A stretch of DNA of 64,000 bases, taken from contig NZ_BMMP01000007.1 of NCBI RefSeq assembly GCF_014645895.1, positions 186,001 through 250,000 of the forward strand, read 5' to 3'. The translations under genes and the position numbers were made by a program. This document shows, piece after piece, positions 1-7,734 of this stretch. Numbering within the stretch: the first letter of the stretch is position 1; each line of letters opens with the position of its first letter. The stretch comes from Streptomyces daqingensis. GTDB taxonomy: Bacteria; Actinomycetota; Actinomycetes; Streptomycetales; Streptomycetaceae. The notes beneath the pieces were generated by a model, which was given only the letters and a program-made list of their open reading frames with translations, was not told the origin of the DNA and searched no databases.

Positions 1-293
1 TCACGATGTACGACGGCCGTACCCGGCTCGCGTCACAGGTGGCGGACGAGGTTCGCAGTCACTTCAGTGCTGAGGTGCTGCGCACCAACATCCCCCGCTC
101 GGTCCGCATCTCGGAGGCCCCCAGCTACGGGCAGACGGTGCTGACTTACGATCCTGGTTCCAGCGGTTCGCTGTCCTACCTGGAGGCGGCTCGGGAGATC
201 GCACTGCGTGATCCGAACGTCCAGCTTCGCCACGAGCAGTCGGCTCAGCAACTGCAGCAGCAGAACAGCACCATGTCGGAGGGCACGCAGTGA
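1..293 (+). CDS. parA: ParA chromosome-partitioning ATPase, C-terminal end (partial)
   Basis: Only the last ~97 codons are inside the window; the Walker motifs lie upstream. The visible part carries the ParA/Soj C-terminal signature [14 protein letters not shown] followed by [10 protein letters not shown], and ends in a short Gln-rich tail. ParA is the deviant-Walker ATPase that works with ParB-parS complexes to position chromosomes, in Streptomyces mainly during sporulation septation. The stop codon overlaps the GTG start of parB (GTGA), so the pair is translationally coupled. The family assignment is secure because the downstream gene is an unmistakable parB. Confidence 0.93.
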   Translation, partial: TMYDGRTRLASQVADEVRSHFSAEVLRTNIPRSVRISEAPSYGQTVLTYDPGSSGSLSYLEAAREIALRDPNVQLRHEQSAQQLQQQNSTMSEGTQ

Positions 294-1444
294 GTGATCG
301 ACGTAGGGGACTGGGCCGGGGTCTTGGCGCACTGATCCCGGCAGCACCGGCGCCCGGCGCCGATGAATCGGGCGGACCGGCGGTCGGCGCGAACGGTGCG
401 ACCTCACCCAGCGCGGTGCCGGTGATGGCGCCGGAGCGTGGGGTGGCGGCCGCGAAGGTCACCTCGCTGCCGGACAGCGAAGCTCGGGACGACGTTTCAC
501 GTGAAACTGCTGGCCGGCCCGAAGGGGAGGCGGGCAAGGACAGCACGGCGAGCCTCGAGGACGAGCCCGTCGGTGCCCACTTCGCTGAGGTGCCGCTGGA
601 AGCGATCACGCCGAACCCGCGCCAGCCGCGTGAGGTCTTCGACGAGGACGCGCTGGCGGAACTGGTCACCTCCATCCAGGAGGTGGGTCTGCTCCAGCCC
701 GTCGTCGTACGGCAGTTGGGGCCTTCGCGCTACGAGCTCATCATGGGCGAGCGGCGCTGGAGGGCCTGCCGAGAGGCCGGTCTGGAGCGCATTCCGGCGA
801 TCGTCCGCGCCACCGACGACGAGAAGCTGCTTCTGGACGCGCTGCTGGAGAACCTGCACCGCGCTCAGCTGAATCCGCTGGAGGAAGCGGCGGCGTACGA
901 CCAGCTGCTGAAGGACTTCAGCTGCACGCACGACCAACTGGCCGACCGAATCGGGCGGTCGCGGCCCCAGGTCTCCAACACGCTGCGCCTGCTGAGGCTT
1001 TCACCTTCCGTGCAGCGGCGGGTGGCAGCAGGCGTGCTCTCCGCGGGGCACGCTCGCGCGTTGCTGTCCGTGGAGGACGGAGACGAGCAGGACCGGCTCG
1101 CTCACCGCATCGTGGCGGAGGGGCTGTCGGTGCGGGCGGTCGAGGAGATCGTCACGATGATGGGGTCGTCGCCGAAGAGCGCGCCCAAGTCGAAGCCCCG
1201 GGCCGGCAAGAGGGTCTCCCCCGCGCTGGACGAACTGGCGGGTCGTCTCTCCGACCGCTTCGAGACCCGGGTGAAGGTGGACCTCGGTCAGAAGAAGGGC
1301 AAGATCGTCGTGGAGTTCGCCTCCGTCGACGATCTGGAGCGGATCCTCGGGCAGCTCGCTCCCGGAGAGGGACGCGTACTCGGCAAGCAGCTCTCTGCCG
1401 AAGCCGCCGAAGCCGAGGCGGAGAGCGAGTCGGAGGAGGGCTGA
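290..1444 (+). CDS. parB: ParB chromosome-partitioning protein (parS-binding CTPase)
   Basis: 384 aa. The protein begins with the conserved ParA-interacting motif [12 protein letters not shown] (residues 5-16), followed by a ~80-residue low-complexity linker, the ParB N domain ([11 protein letters not shown]), the CTP-binding motif [12 protein letters not shown] (about residue 152), the [14 protein letters not shown] segment and a helix-turn-helix around residues 215-235 that reads parS. The C-terminal ~90 residues are the dimerisation region and end in an acidic tail. ParB loads at parS and spreads to build the segregation complex near oriC. The GTG start overlaps the parA stop. A perfect parS site lies inside the gene's own linker-coding region, so ParB bound there could affect its own expression (inference). 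Confidence 0.97.
   Translation: MSDRRRGLGRGLGALIPAAPAPGADESGGPAVGANGATSPSAVPVMAPERGVAAAKVTSLPDSEARDDVSRETAGRPEGEAGKDSTASLEDEPVGAHFAEVPLEAITPNPRQPREVFDEDALAELVTSIQEVGLLQPVVVRQLGPSRYELIMGERRWRACREAGLERIPAIVRATDDEKLLLDALLENLHRAQLNPLEEAAAYDQLLKDFSCTHDQLADRIGRSRPQVSNTLRLLRLSPSVQRRVAAGVLSAGHARALLSVEDGDEQDRLAHRIVAEGLSVRAVEEIVTMMGSSPKSAPKSKPRAGKRVSPALDELAGRLSDRFETRVKVDLGQKKGKIVVEFASVDDLERILGQLAPGEGRVLGKQLSAEAAEAEAESESEEG
494..507. other. parS site 1 (inside parB)
   Basis: Perfect 14-bp palindrome GTTTCACGTGAAAC, the Streptomyces parS consensus. It sits in the linker-coding part of parB, where the encoded residues are not constrained. Confidence 0.93.
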
Positions 1445-1450
1445 CACGGA

Positions 1451-1474
1451 GCCCCGTAGCCACGGGGCCTTTCG
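1451..1474 (+). terminator. Terminator after parB
   Basis: A 7-bp perfect stem GCCCCGT / ACGGGGC with a 4-nt loop, followed by CCTTT, starts 7 bases after the parB stop. It probably ends the parAB transcript. Confidence 0.6.
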
Positions 1475-1523
1475 CGAGATCCCTCGTCCGGATTGAATCG
1501 GCTCCCGCTCACCCAGAAGAAGC

Positions 1524-1558
1524 GTCGCCCCATGGATACGATGGATCCATGGGGCGAC
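1524..1558 (+). repeat. 14-bp inverted repeat over the GNAT start codon
   Basis: GTCGCCCCATGGAT (1524-1537) and its exact complement (1545-1558) are separated by 7 bp. The right arm contains the ATG at 1549. In RNA this would put the start codon in a stable hairpin; in DNA it could be an operator. No Shine-Dalgarno sequence is visible upstream of the ATG. Confidence 0.6.
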
Positions 1559-2166
1559 AGCTCGTTCCGCTGACACTGGACAACCTCCCGGATCTGCCAC
1601 GGCGTTGCCGCGCCTGTGTCTTCTGGGAGCTCGACCCTGTGAGCGGGGAGGCGGCGGCGCGAGCGGGCAGGCCCGGGGTGGAGAAGGAAGCGTGGATCTC
1701 CGCTGTCCTTCTGGAGTGGGGTTCCTGCGGCCGCGTCGTCTACGTCGATGAGAAGCCGGTGGGATACGTACTGTACGCGCCTCCCGCATACGTGCCCGGC
1801 TCGCTCGCCTTCCCCACGAGCCCCGTGGCGCCGGACGCGGTGCAGCTGATGACGGCGTGGCTCTCTCCGTCGCATCGGGGGCAGGGGCTCGGACGGGTCA
1901 TCGTGCAGACGGTCGCCAAGGATCTGCTTCGGCGGGGGTTCAAGGCGATCGAAGCTTTCGGGGACGCGCGCTGGACCGAACCCGCCTGTGTGATCCCGGC
2001 GGACCATCTCCTCGCCGTCGGCTTCAAGACCGTACGGCCGCATCACTCCTATCCCCGGATGCGGCTGGAGCTGCGCTCGACTGTCTCCTGGCGCGAGGAC
2101 ATGGAGAGGGCTCTCGACCAGTTGCTGGGAGCCGTTCAAAAGGATCCGGTGCTGAGGCCGCTGTGA
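1549..2166 (+). CDS. GNAT-family N-acetyltransferase
   Basis: 205 aa. The acetyl-CoA binding motif A is seen as SPSHRGQGLGRVIVQ (about residues 105-120), followed by the helix of the GNAT fold (AKDLLRRGFKAIEAFG). An N-terminal segment with two cysteines (RRCRACVFWELDP, about residues 15-27) resembles the start of actinobacterial GNATs often found beside parB. The acceptor substrate cannot be predicted. The start ATG lies within a perfect inverted repeat and lacks an obvious ribosome-binding site, so the mRNA may be leaderless or structure-controlled. The gene follows parB in the same direction but a terminator intervenes. It converges with trxA. Confidence 0.85.
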   Translation: MGRQLVPLTLDNLPDLPRRCRACVFWELDPVSGEAAARAGRPGVEKEAWISAVLLEWGSCGRVVYVDEKPVGYVLYAPPAYVPGSLAFPTSPVAPDAVQLMTAWLSPSHRGQGLGRVIVQTVAKDLLRRGFKAIEAFGDARWTEPACVIPADHLLAVGFKTVRPHHSYPRMRLELRSTVSWREDMERALDQLLGAVQKDPVLRPL

Positions 2167-2262
2167 CGCCCCGGCGGCTGAGGGCTTCTGAGCGAAGCCG
2201 CCTCGGGGGTGTTGTGCCGCTCGGCGACGCGGACGAGAGCGGCCGTCCGTCGGCGCATCGGT

Positions 2263-2276
2263 GTTTCACGTGAAAC
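2263..2276. other. parS site 2 (in terminator arm)
   Basis: Perfect GTTTCACGTGAAAC in the intergenic space between the GNAT gene and trxA. Most of it forms the outer part of the left arm of the hairpin at 2267-2308. Confidence 0.93.
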
Positions 2277-2308
2277 GGCCCGGCGCGAACGCCGGGCCGT
2301 TTCACGTG
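2267..2308. terminator. Bidirectional hairpin containing parS sequence
   Basis: A perfect 19-bp stem with a CGAA tetraloop (arms 2267-2285 and 2290-2308) lies between two convergent genes. The inner part is GGCCCGGCG / CGCCGGGCC; the outer part is CACGTGAAAC and its complement, taken from the parS sequence. No U-tract is present, as is usual for Streptomyces terminators. Confidence 0.75.
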
Positions 2309-2348
2309 CGGGCTGGAAACCGACCGGCCCGCTGGGTCACGCCAAGGG

Positions 2349-2678
2349 TCAGCCGATGAACTCGGCGAGGTCCTTCTCGATGGCGGCGCGCGGCTTGGCG
2401 CCCACGATCGTCTTGACGACCTCGCCGCCCTGGTAGACGTTCATGGTCGGGATCGACATGATCCCGTACTTGGCGGCGACAGCCGGGTTCTCGTCGATGT
2501 TGAGCTTCACGACGGTGAGCTTGTCGCTGTTCTCCTCAGCGATCGCCTCCAGCGAGGGAGCGATCTGACGGCACGGACCGCACCAGGCAGCCCAGAAGTC
2601 GACGAGCACCGGCTTGTCGCTCTTGAGCACGACCTCTTCGAAGTCGGCGTCGGTGGCGGTCACGGTTGCACCGGCCAT
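2349..2678 (-). CDS. trxA: Thioredoxin A
   Basis: 109 aa. The active site WCGPC (Cys33, Cys36) follows LVDFWAA, and the cis-proline loop SIPTMNVY is present, so this is a complete canonical thioredoxin. It is reduced by TrxB and in turn reduces cytosolic protein disulfides. The ATG at 2678 is chosen because AAGGAG sits 8 nt upstream; an in-frame GTG nine bases earlier would touch that ribosome-binding site. trxA follows trxB by about 70 bp in the same direction, so they are probably one operon driven by the SigR-type promoter upstream of trxB. Confidence 0.97.
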   Translation of the reverse strand: MAGATVTATDADFEEVVLKSDKPVLVDFWAAWCGPCRQIAPSLEAIAEENSDKLTVVKLNIDENPAVAAKYGIMSIPTMNVYQGGEVVKTIVGAKPRAAIEKDLAEFIG

Positions 2679-2750
2679 TGTTGGCACTCCTTGTTTCTCG
2701 TGATCTCTTCAGGTGTGAGCGTGAAAGCGTGAGCCCGGACGGCAGATGCG

Positions 2751-3782
2751 TCAGGCGACTGCGGTCTTCTTGGCCGCCTCCTTGGCGGCTTCCTCTGCCG
2801 CACGTTCCGACTCCTCGGTCATCTCGGGCTCGGAGACCTGCGTGCCGTCGAGCTGGGCGGCGAGGTAGCGCTCGGCGTCGAGAGCGGCGGAGCAGCCGGT
2901 GCCGGCGGCGGTGACTGCCTGACGGTAGGTGTGGTCCACCACGTCGCCGGCGGCGAAGACACCGGGCACGTTGGTCCGCGTCGAGGGGGCGTCGACCTTG
3001 AGGTACCCCTCCTCGTCCATCGTCAGGACGTCCTTGAACAGCTCCACGCGCGGGTCGTGTCCGATGGCGACGAAGAGGCCGGTGACCGGGAGCTCGGACG
3101 TGGCGCCCGTCTCGGTGTCCCGGAGCGTCAGCCCAGAGAGCTTTCCGTCCTTCTCGTGGATGGACTCGACCTCGCTGTTCCAGGCGAAGGAGATCTTCGG
3201 GTCGGCGAAGGCGCGCTCCTGCATGGCCTTCGACGCGCGGAGGGTGTCCCTGCGGTGGACCACCGTGACGGAGTCGGCGAACCGGGAGAGGAAGGTCGCC
3301 TCCTCCATGGCGGTGTCACCGCCACCTACGACTGCGATGGCCTGGTTGCGGAAGAAGAAGCCGTCACACGTGGCGCAGTAGGAGACGCCGCGGCCGGAGA
3401 GCTCTTCCTCGCGGGGGAGCCCGAGCGTCCGGTAGGCGGAGCCGGTGGAGACGATGACCGCGCGTGCCTCGTGCACGGTGCCCGCGGAGTCGGTCACCTT
3501 CTTGATCTCGCCGGAGAAGTCGACGGACGTCACGTCGTCCGGGATCAGCTCCGCCCCGAAGCGCTCCGCCTGGCCGCGCATCTGGTCCATGAGCTCGGGG
3601 CCCATGATGCCGCCGGAGAAGCCGGGGTAGTTCTCCACCTCGGTGGTGTTCATGAGTGCACCGCCCGCGGTCACGGAGCCCTCGAAGACCAGCGGCTTCA
3701 GTGACGCACGTGCCGTGTAGAGCGCGGCGGTATAGCCGGCGGGCCCAGAGCCGATGATGATCACGTTGCGGACGTCGCTCAC
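2751..3782 (-). CDS. trxB: Thioredoxin-disulfide reductase
   Basis: 343 aa. The FAD-binding motif GSGPAG is at residues 11-16, the redox pair CATC at about residues 136-139, the NADPH-binding [11 protein letters not shown] a few residues later, and the C-terminal FAD motif [19 protein letters not shown] is intact. NADPH electrons pass through FAD and the CATC disulfide to thioredoxin. The GTG at 3782 ([12 protein letters not shown]) gives the standard family N terminus; upstream in-frame sequence is not conserved and contains the promoter. There is an unusual ~30-residue tail rich in Glu, Ala and Lys after the catalytic fold. It lies directly upstream of trxA. Confidence 0.96.
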   Translation of the reverse strand: MSDVRNVIIIGSGPAGYTAALYTARASLKPLVFEGSVTAGGALMNTTEVENYPGFSGGIMGPELMDQMRGQAERFGAELIPDDVTSVDFSGEIKKVTDSAGTVHEARAVIVSTGSAYRTLGLPREEELSGRGVSYCATCDGFFFRNQAIAVVGGGDTAMEEATFLSRFADSVTVVHRRDTLRASKAMQERAFADPKISFAWNSEVESIHEKDGKLSGLTLRDTETGATSELPVTGLFVAIGHDPRVELFKDVLTMDEEGYLKVDAPSTRTNVPGVFAAGDVVDHTYRQAVTAAGTGCSAALDAERYLAAQLDGTQVSEPEMTEESERAAEEAAKEAAKKTAVA

Positions 3783-3839
3783 GGGAGTCTTCCTTGTCTG
3801 CCGACTGCTTTCCGGACCTGTGTGGTTCTCACCCCACCC

Positions 3840-3865
3840 AACGGATCCTAGGGGGCAGACATTCC
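3840..3865 (-). promoter_or_regulatory. SigR-type promoter of trxBA
   Basis: Reading on the minus strand, GGAAT (3865-3861) and GTT (3842-3840) are separated by exactly 18 bp. This matches the SigR consensus GGAAT-N18/19-GTT. SigR control of trxBA under thiol-oxidative stress is established in S. coelicolor; the site here is a sequence match only. Confidence 0.8.
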
Positions 3866-3903
3866 CTGCGGGTGCGCGGTGGGGGCGTGGAGGGCGGTGC
3901 GTC

Positions 3904-4860
3904 TCAGCGGCGCTGGTAGGTGCCCTTGGTGAGGACGTCGGCCGGACCCGTCTTCTCACCGGTCACACAGGCGGCGTCGACGAGGTAGGCGTCGACGCGC
4001 TCGGAGTCTCCTCGGTGCGGCAGCACCACGAGGTACCCCTTCTCGCCGTCGTGCTCTGCTGACGCGTCGACCGCCAGCGGCGCCTCCGTCCGGTTCACGC
4101 CTTCCTTGATGCAGGACGGGACGGAAGTGGCCGGGCCGGCGAGCGGAGAGTCCCCGGGGCTCTGCTTGCTCTTGAGGTCCGGAGTCTTGGAGCCACGGGA
4201 CTTCTCGGCGGAGTGCTGCTGTGCCAGCAGGGTGTGCACCTGCTTCTCCAGACCGCCGTCGGCGGCCCCCTGCCGGCCCTCCTCCGACGCGTCGGCCGCC
4301 GTGGGCGGAGCGGACGAGTCGAGCGACTGCCACACCACTCCGCCGATGCTCAGTGCGACGACCGCGCCGGCACCGGCCAGGACGGCCGAGCGCCAGCGGC
4401 GCGTGCGGCGAGTGGGGCGATGACGGCCGGGGCGGCTGGCGCCCCCGGGGTGGCCTGCGGGACGGGTACTCGGTCCCTTACGGGTGAGCGCCGTTTCACG
4501 TGAAACAGACGCGGCTCCGGCACGGGGCGCGGCGCTGCCCGCGAAGGCTTCGGTTTCACGTGAAACATGACCGCTACCGGAGGGCGACGCGTCGAGCAGT
4601 GCCTCGGCGGCCAGAGCGGCGTCGAGGCGCCCGGCGATGTCCTCCGGCATACGGGCGGGACCCGGCAGTGTGCCGAGTGTGTCTCTGATCTCGTCCAGCG
4701 ACGTCCGTACGTCCGCGCACAGCTCGCAGGCGGAGAGGTGCGCATGCACCGCAGCCGCACGCTCGGGGCTGAGCAGATCCTCGGTGAGCGCGGAGATCTC
4801 TGCGACTTCCGGGTGGTCGTCGGTGCCGTGCACGTCGGACGTGAAAGGGGTGGATGTCAT
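3904..4860 (-). CDS. Membrane-anchored zinc-type anti-sigma factor for SigM
   Basis: 318 aa. The N-terminal anti-sigma domain has the ZAS ligand pattern HX3CX2C (HLSACELC, about residues 42-49). After a linker rich in Ser, Gly and basic residues comes a single transmembrane segment ([19 protein letters not shown]) and an extracytoplasmic C-terminal domain. The ATG at 4860 overlaps the sigM stop (ATGA), the usual arrangement for ECF sigma/anti-sigma pairs. Family knowledge predicts that the N-terminal domain holds SigM inactive at the membrane. Two perfect parS sites fall in the linker-coding part of this gene. The position next to trxB-trxA matches the mycobacterial sigM-rsmA-trxB-trxC order. 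Confidence 0.88.
   Translation of the reverse strand: MTSTPFTSDVHGTDDHPEVAEISALTEDLLSPERAAAVHAHLSACELCADVRTSLDEIRDTLGTLPGPARMPEDIAGRLDAALAAEALLDASPSGSGHVSRETEAFAGSAAPRAGAASVSRETALTRKGPSTRPAGHPGGASRPGRHRPTRRTRRWRSAVLAGAGAVVALSIGGVVWQSLDSSAPPTAADASEEGRQGAADGGLEKQVHTLLAQQHSAEKSRGSKTPDLKSKQSPGDSPLAGPATSVPSCIKEGVNRTEAPLAVDASAEHDGEKGYLVVLPHRGDSERVDAYLVDAACVTGEKTGPADVLTKGTYQRR
4493..4506. other. parS site 3 (inside anti-sigma gene)
   Basis: Perfect GTTTCACGTGAAAC in the linker-coding part of the anti-sigma gene, 60 bp from parS site 4. Confidence 0.93.
4553..4566. other. parS site 4 (inside anti-sigma gene)
   Basis: Perfect GTTTCACGTGAAAC. It encodes VSRETE-type residues (read on the minus strand) in the flexible linker, as does site 3, so the peptide repeat VSRET is a by-product of the two parS sites. 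Confidence 0.93.
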
Positions 4861-5654
4861 GCCTGCTCTCCTCCTCCCTTCACGGCTCCGGGTTGTCCTG
4901 TGACGCCTTCCGGTGGTGGGACGGATCGTCCCTGGCTCCGGTTCCTTCCCCTCTCGCGCGGTGACGTATCCCTCTCGTCGCCGTTCGGCCGCAGATGGCT
5001 GACCAGAGGCAGCAGCCGGGCTCTCCCCCGCGCGCACCGGCTCTTGACCGTGCCCACGGCGACGCCGAGGACGTCCGCCGCCTCGGCGACCGGATAACCC
5101 TGCATGTCGACGAGAACGAGCGCGGCGCGCTGCTCGGCCGGAAGCTGGGCGAGAGCGGTGACGAGCTGACGCTGGAGGTCCTGTCGTTCGGCCGGCACGT
5201 CCGCCGACTCGTGCGGTTCCAGTAGAAGGTCGAGGCGCTCGGTGTCATCGGTGAGCGAGGTGCGCCGGGAGGTGGCCTTGCGGGCGCGGTCCAGGCAGGC
5301 GTTGACGGTGATGCGGTGGAGCCAAGTGGTGACGGCGGACTGGCCGCGAAAGGTGTGGGCGGCACGGTAGGCGGAGATGAGCGCGTCCTGGACGGCGTCC
5401 GCCGCCTCCTCGCGGTCTCCGAGGGTGCGTACGGCGACGGCCCACAGCCGGTCGCGGTGGCGGCGCACGATCTCGCCGAACGCCTCGGGGTCGCCGTCGA
5501 CGTGGCGCGCGAGGAGTTCGCGGTCGTCGGGGGCGTCCGGGGTTCCGGCCTGCGCGGGAACGGGGGGCCTGGCGGGCGTGTCGGCCGCTCTGCGCCCGCC
5601 TTTACCGCGCTTGGGGCGGCGGCGTATCGCCTTGCCGCCGCGTTCGTCGCTCAC
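4857..5654 (-). CDS. sigM: ECF RNA polymerase sigma factor, SigM type
   Basis: 265 aa. Region 2 reads FGEIVRRHRDRLWAVA then EEAADAVQDALISAYRA; region 4 has LPAEQRAALVLVDMQGY and the helix-turn-helix VAEAADVLGVAVGTVKSR. A basic N-terminal extension of ~40 residues precedes region 2. The product should direct RNA polymerase to a small stress regulon and is held by the membrane anti-sigma factor encoded immediately downstream (ATGA overlap). I use the symbol sigM because the neighbourhood (murJ, pseudokinase, trxBA) is that of mycobacterial sigM; this is not the unrelated SigB-like sigM of S. coelicolor. Confidence 0.9.
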   Translation of the reverse strand: MSDERGGKAIRRRPKRGKGGRRAADTPARPPVPAQAGTPDAPDDRELLARHVDGDPEAFGEIVRRHRDRLWAVAVRTLGDREEAADAVQDALISAYRAAHTFRGQSAVTTWLHRITVNACLDRARKATSRRTSLTDDTERLDLLLEPHESADVPAERQDLQRQLVTALAQLPAEQRAALVLVDMQGYPVAEAADVLGVAVGTVKSRCARGRARLLPLVSHLRPNGDERDTSPRERGRNRSQGRSVPPPEGVTGQPGAVKGGGEQA

Positions 5655-5713
5655 CGTCGGACGCCTCCCGTCATCCTCGCCCGCCGGCTGGGCCGTGCGT
5701 CAGTGTCGAGGTA

Positions 5714-7624
5714 TCAGCTCTGGACCTGGGTCTCCGTGATCCGGCCACGGTAGTTGCCGTCGTCCGAGAGTGGGAGCTTCGTGAGCCATACCAGTACGTA
5801 CTGAGTCCGGATCGGTTTCTTCGCCTTGAGGGTCAGGTGCTCTCCGGTGCCCGCGTCGACCTTGCTGAAACCGCCCAGGGAACTCGGCATGCCCGTGGCG
5901 CTCTTGGGCGCGGCGTAGAAAGAGGCCTCGGTGGCGCCGATGAAGTCGACCTTCACCGAACTCACCTGCTGCTGCTTGCCGAGGTCCAGGATGAGTCCGG
6001 CGCCGGGCTTGAGGTTCCCGAAGTCGGGGCGTCCGATGTACTCCTGCGTGAGCCAGTAGGTGCTGTGTGAGCCGTCGTAGGCGTCGGGGACGTCCCCGGG
6101 GTTCTCGCTGCCGTTGCCGCCGGGCGGCGGGTCGAAGTCCTTGGCGTCGACGATCTTCACGGGCTTGCCCGCAGCGCCCTGCTCGTCCGGGCCGCTGACC
6201 TGACCGCCTTCGTCGCTCGCGGAGCTGTCGCCCTTGAGCAGGGTGTCGGCGAGCTGCCAGCTGCCGAGGCCGAGAGCGGCGATGAGGAGGGCGGAGACGC
6301 CCCACTTCAGCGCCTTGCCCGTACGTCCGGGCAGTGCGGGCGGTGCTGGAGGTTCCCCGCCCGGCCCGCGGACCGGAGCGGTGCCGCGTGCGGGGCCGGA
6401 CGCTCCGTGCGCGCCCTGCTGGTAGGGAGTGCGCTGGAACTGCCGCGGCGCACTGAACGAGGGCTCCGGCGGACGGATCCGCGGCAGCGCGGAGACCGCC
6501 TTGGAGAGCTCTTCGGGCGTGGCGCAGGGCCGGGCCTCGCTGGAGGCGGTGGCGCCGTCGTTGACGAGCGCGCGCATGGCGAGCTGGGAGAGGCCGCGGT
6601 GGACGCCGGCACGGATCTGCTCCGGCGCGGGCAGGCTGTCCTTGGTCAGCGAGCCGACACCGGTGAGGCCGTACGCGTCCTCCTCGTACGGCCAGCGCTG
6701 GGTGAGCGCCGCGTAGAGGACGGCGCCGATGCCTTCGGTGTCGGTGCGCTGCGGGCTGTCGCTGCGGATGCCGCGCAGCGCGGCGCTGACGGCAAGGCCG
6801 CGGATGCGGTACTGCCCGGAGCCGGTGCGCAGCACCGTGCCGGGGGTCAGCCGGAGATGGGCGAGGCCTTCGCGGTGCGCGGCGGCCATCGCCTGGGAGA
6901 GCTGAGTGACGAGTTGGTAGGCGTCGTGCGGCTCCAGCGGGCCGGAGGCGAGGATCTCGCTGAGCGGAGTGGCGTCGGGAAGCCACTCGCGGACGACGTA
7001 GACGACGTCGTGGTCCTCCACCGCGTCGAGGACCTGCACGAAGCGGGGGTCGCCGAGCAGTGCGGAGGAGCGGGCGGCGGAGAGGACCGAGCGGGCGCGG
7101 GGGTGGCCCGCTGGGAGGACGTGGACGCCGACGGCGCGGCGCAGTTTCTCGTCGACCGCACGCCAGCTGCTGTATCCGTCCAGACGGGTGACGCACTCCT
7201 CCAGACGGTACCGCCGGGCGATCTTGTGGCCGCTGTGAAGGTCGGGTGCCGCGGGGGTCGCGGACGCATCGCCGGAGGGGGAGCCGGGAGCGGCTTCAGC
7301 CTCTGCGGGCGCGGGGCCCGCGGGGGTGTCCGCCGTGCCGGTTCCGGCAGGGTCGGTGGGGAGAGTCGCCGTCGGGGCGTCGGCGCCCGGGACATCGCTC
7401 GGGGCGTCGCTCACGTCGTCGGTGCTCGCTTCAGTGGGGGTGCCGGGGTCTTCGTCGCCGCCGGTGGCTTCGGCGTCCGTTCTGGTCTCCTCGGAGGGCC
7501 GGCTGCTGCCGCTGTGTCCGTCCGTAGCGCTGTCGGCGCTGGCTTCGTCCGCCTTGGCGGTGAGCGCTTCCTTCTCACCGCTGCTGTCAGCCACGCCGAC
7601 GGCAGCTGTGCTCCGTTCCGCCAC
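5714..7624 (-). CDS. Pseudokinase with C-terminal discoidin-like domain (MurJ-associated)
   Basis: 636 aa. Order: an acidic, low-complexity N terminus (~1-125), a kinase-like domain (about 130-400), a transmembrane helix (about 437-460) and an extracellular F5/8-type (discoidin-like) domain (about 480-636, with AYDGSHSTYWLTQEY). The kinase fold is recognisable but the HRDLKPxN loop is replaced by HLRLTPGTVLRT and the DFG motif by RGLAV, so catalysis is not expected. In mycobacteria a pseudokinase and discoidin-like domain are fused to the C terminus of MviN/MurJ and bind FHA proteins when phosphorylated; here they form a separate gene directly downstream of murJ. It is likely a scaffold that regulates lipid II flipping. 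Confidence 0.85.
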   Translation of the reverse strand: MAERSTAAVGVADSSGEKEALTAKADEASADSATDGHSGSSRPSEETRTDAEATGGDEDPGTPTEASTDDVSDAPSDVPGADAPTATLPTDPAGTGTADTPAGPAPAEAEAAPGSPSGDASATPAAPDLHSGHKIARRYRLEECVTRLDGYSSWRAVDEKLRRAVGVHVLPAGHPRARSVLSAARSSALLGDPRFVQVLDAVEDHDVVYVVREWLPDATPLSEILASGPLEPHDAYQLVTQLSQAMAAAHREGLAHLRLTPGTVLRTGSGQYRIRGLAVSAALRGIRSDSPQRTDTEGIGAVLYAALTQRWPYEEDAYGLTGVGSLTKDSLPAPEQIRAGVHRGLSQLAMRALVNDGATASSEARPCATPEELSKAVSALPRIRPPEPSFSAPRQFQRTPYQQGAHGASGPARGTAPVRGPGGEPPAPPALPGRTGKALKWGVSALLIAALGLGSWQLADTLLKGDSSASDEGGQVSGPDEQGAAGKPVKIVDAKDFDPPPGGNGSENPGDVPDAYDGSHSTYWLTQEYIGRPDFGNLKPGAGLILDLGKQQQVSSVKVDFIGATEASFYAAPKSATGMPSSLGGFSKVDAGTGEHLTLKAKKPIRTQYVLVWLTKLPLSDDGNYRGRITETQVQS

Positions 7625-7646
7625 CGTCGTTCCTGCCTCCCCAGTT

Positions 7647-7669
7647 CATTGCAGCCACTGTGTGCAATG
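7647..7669. repeat. Small inverted repeat between murJ and the pseudokinase
   Basis: CATTGCA (7647-7653) and TGCAATG (7663-7669) with a 9-bp spacer lie about 25-45 bp upstream of the pseudokinase start. This AT-richer patch could be an operator or a weak attenuator; the sequence alone does not decide. Confidence 0.35.
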
Positions 7670-7734
7670 GCTCGACAATTGTGCCCACAGGCCGCCGCTA
7701 TGCACGACACGCGGTGACCGCCGATGGTTGTACG

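Noticed and set aside
2299..2312. An eighth parS site
   Set aside because: The sequence has only the GTTTCACGTG half; the final AAAC is absent. It is better explained as the complementary arm of the hairpin.
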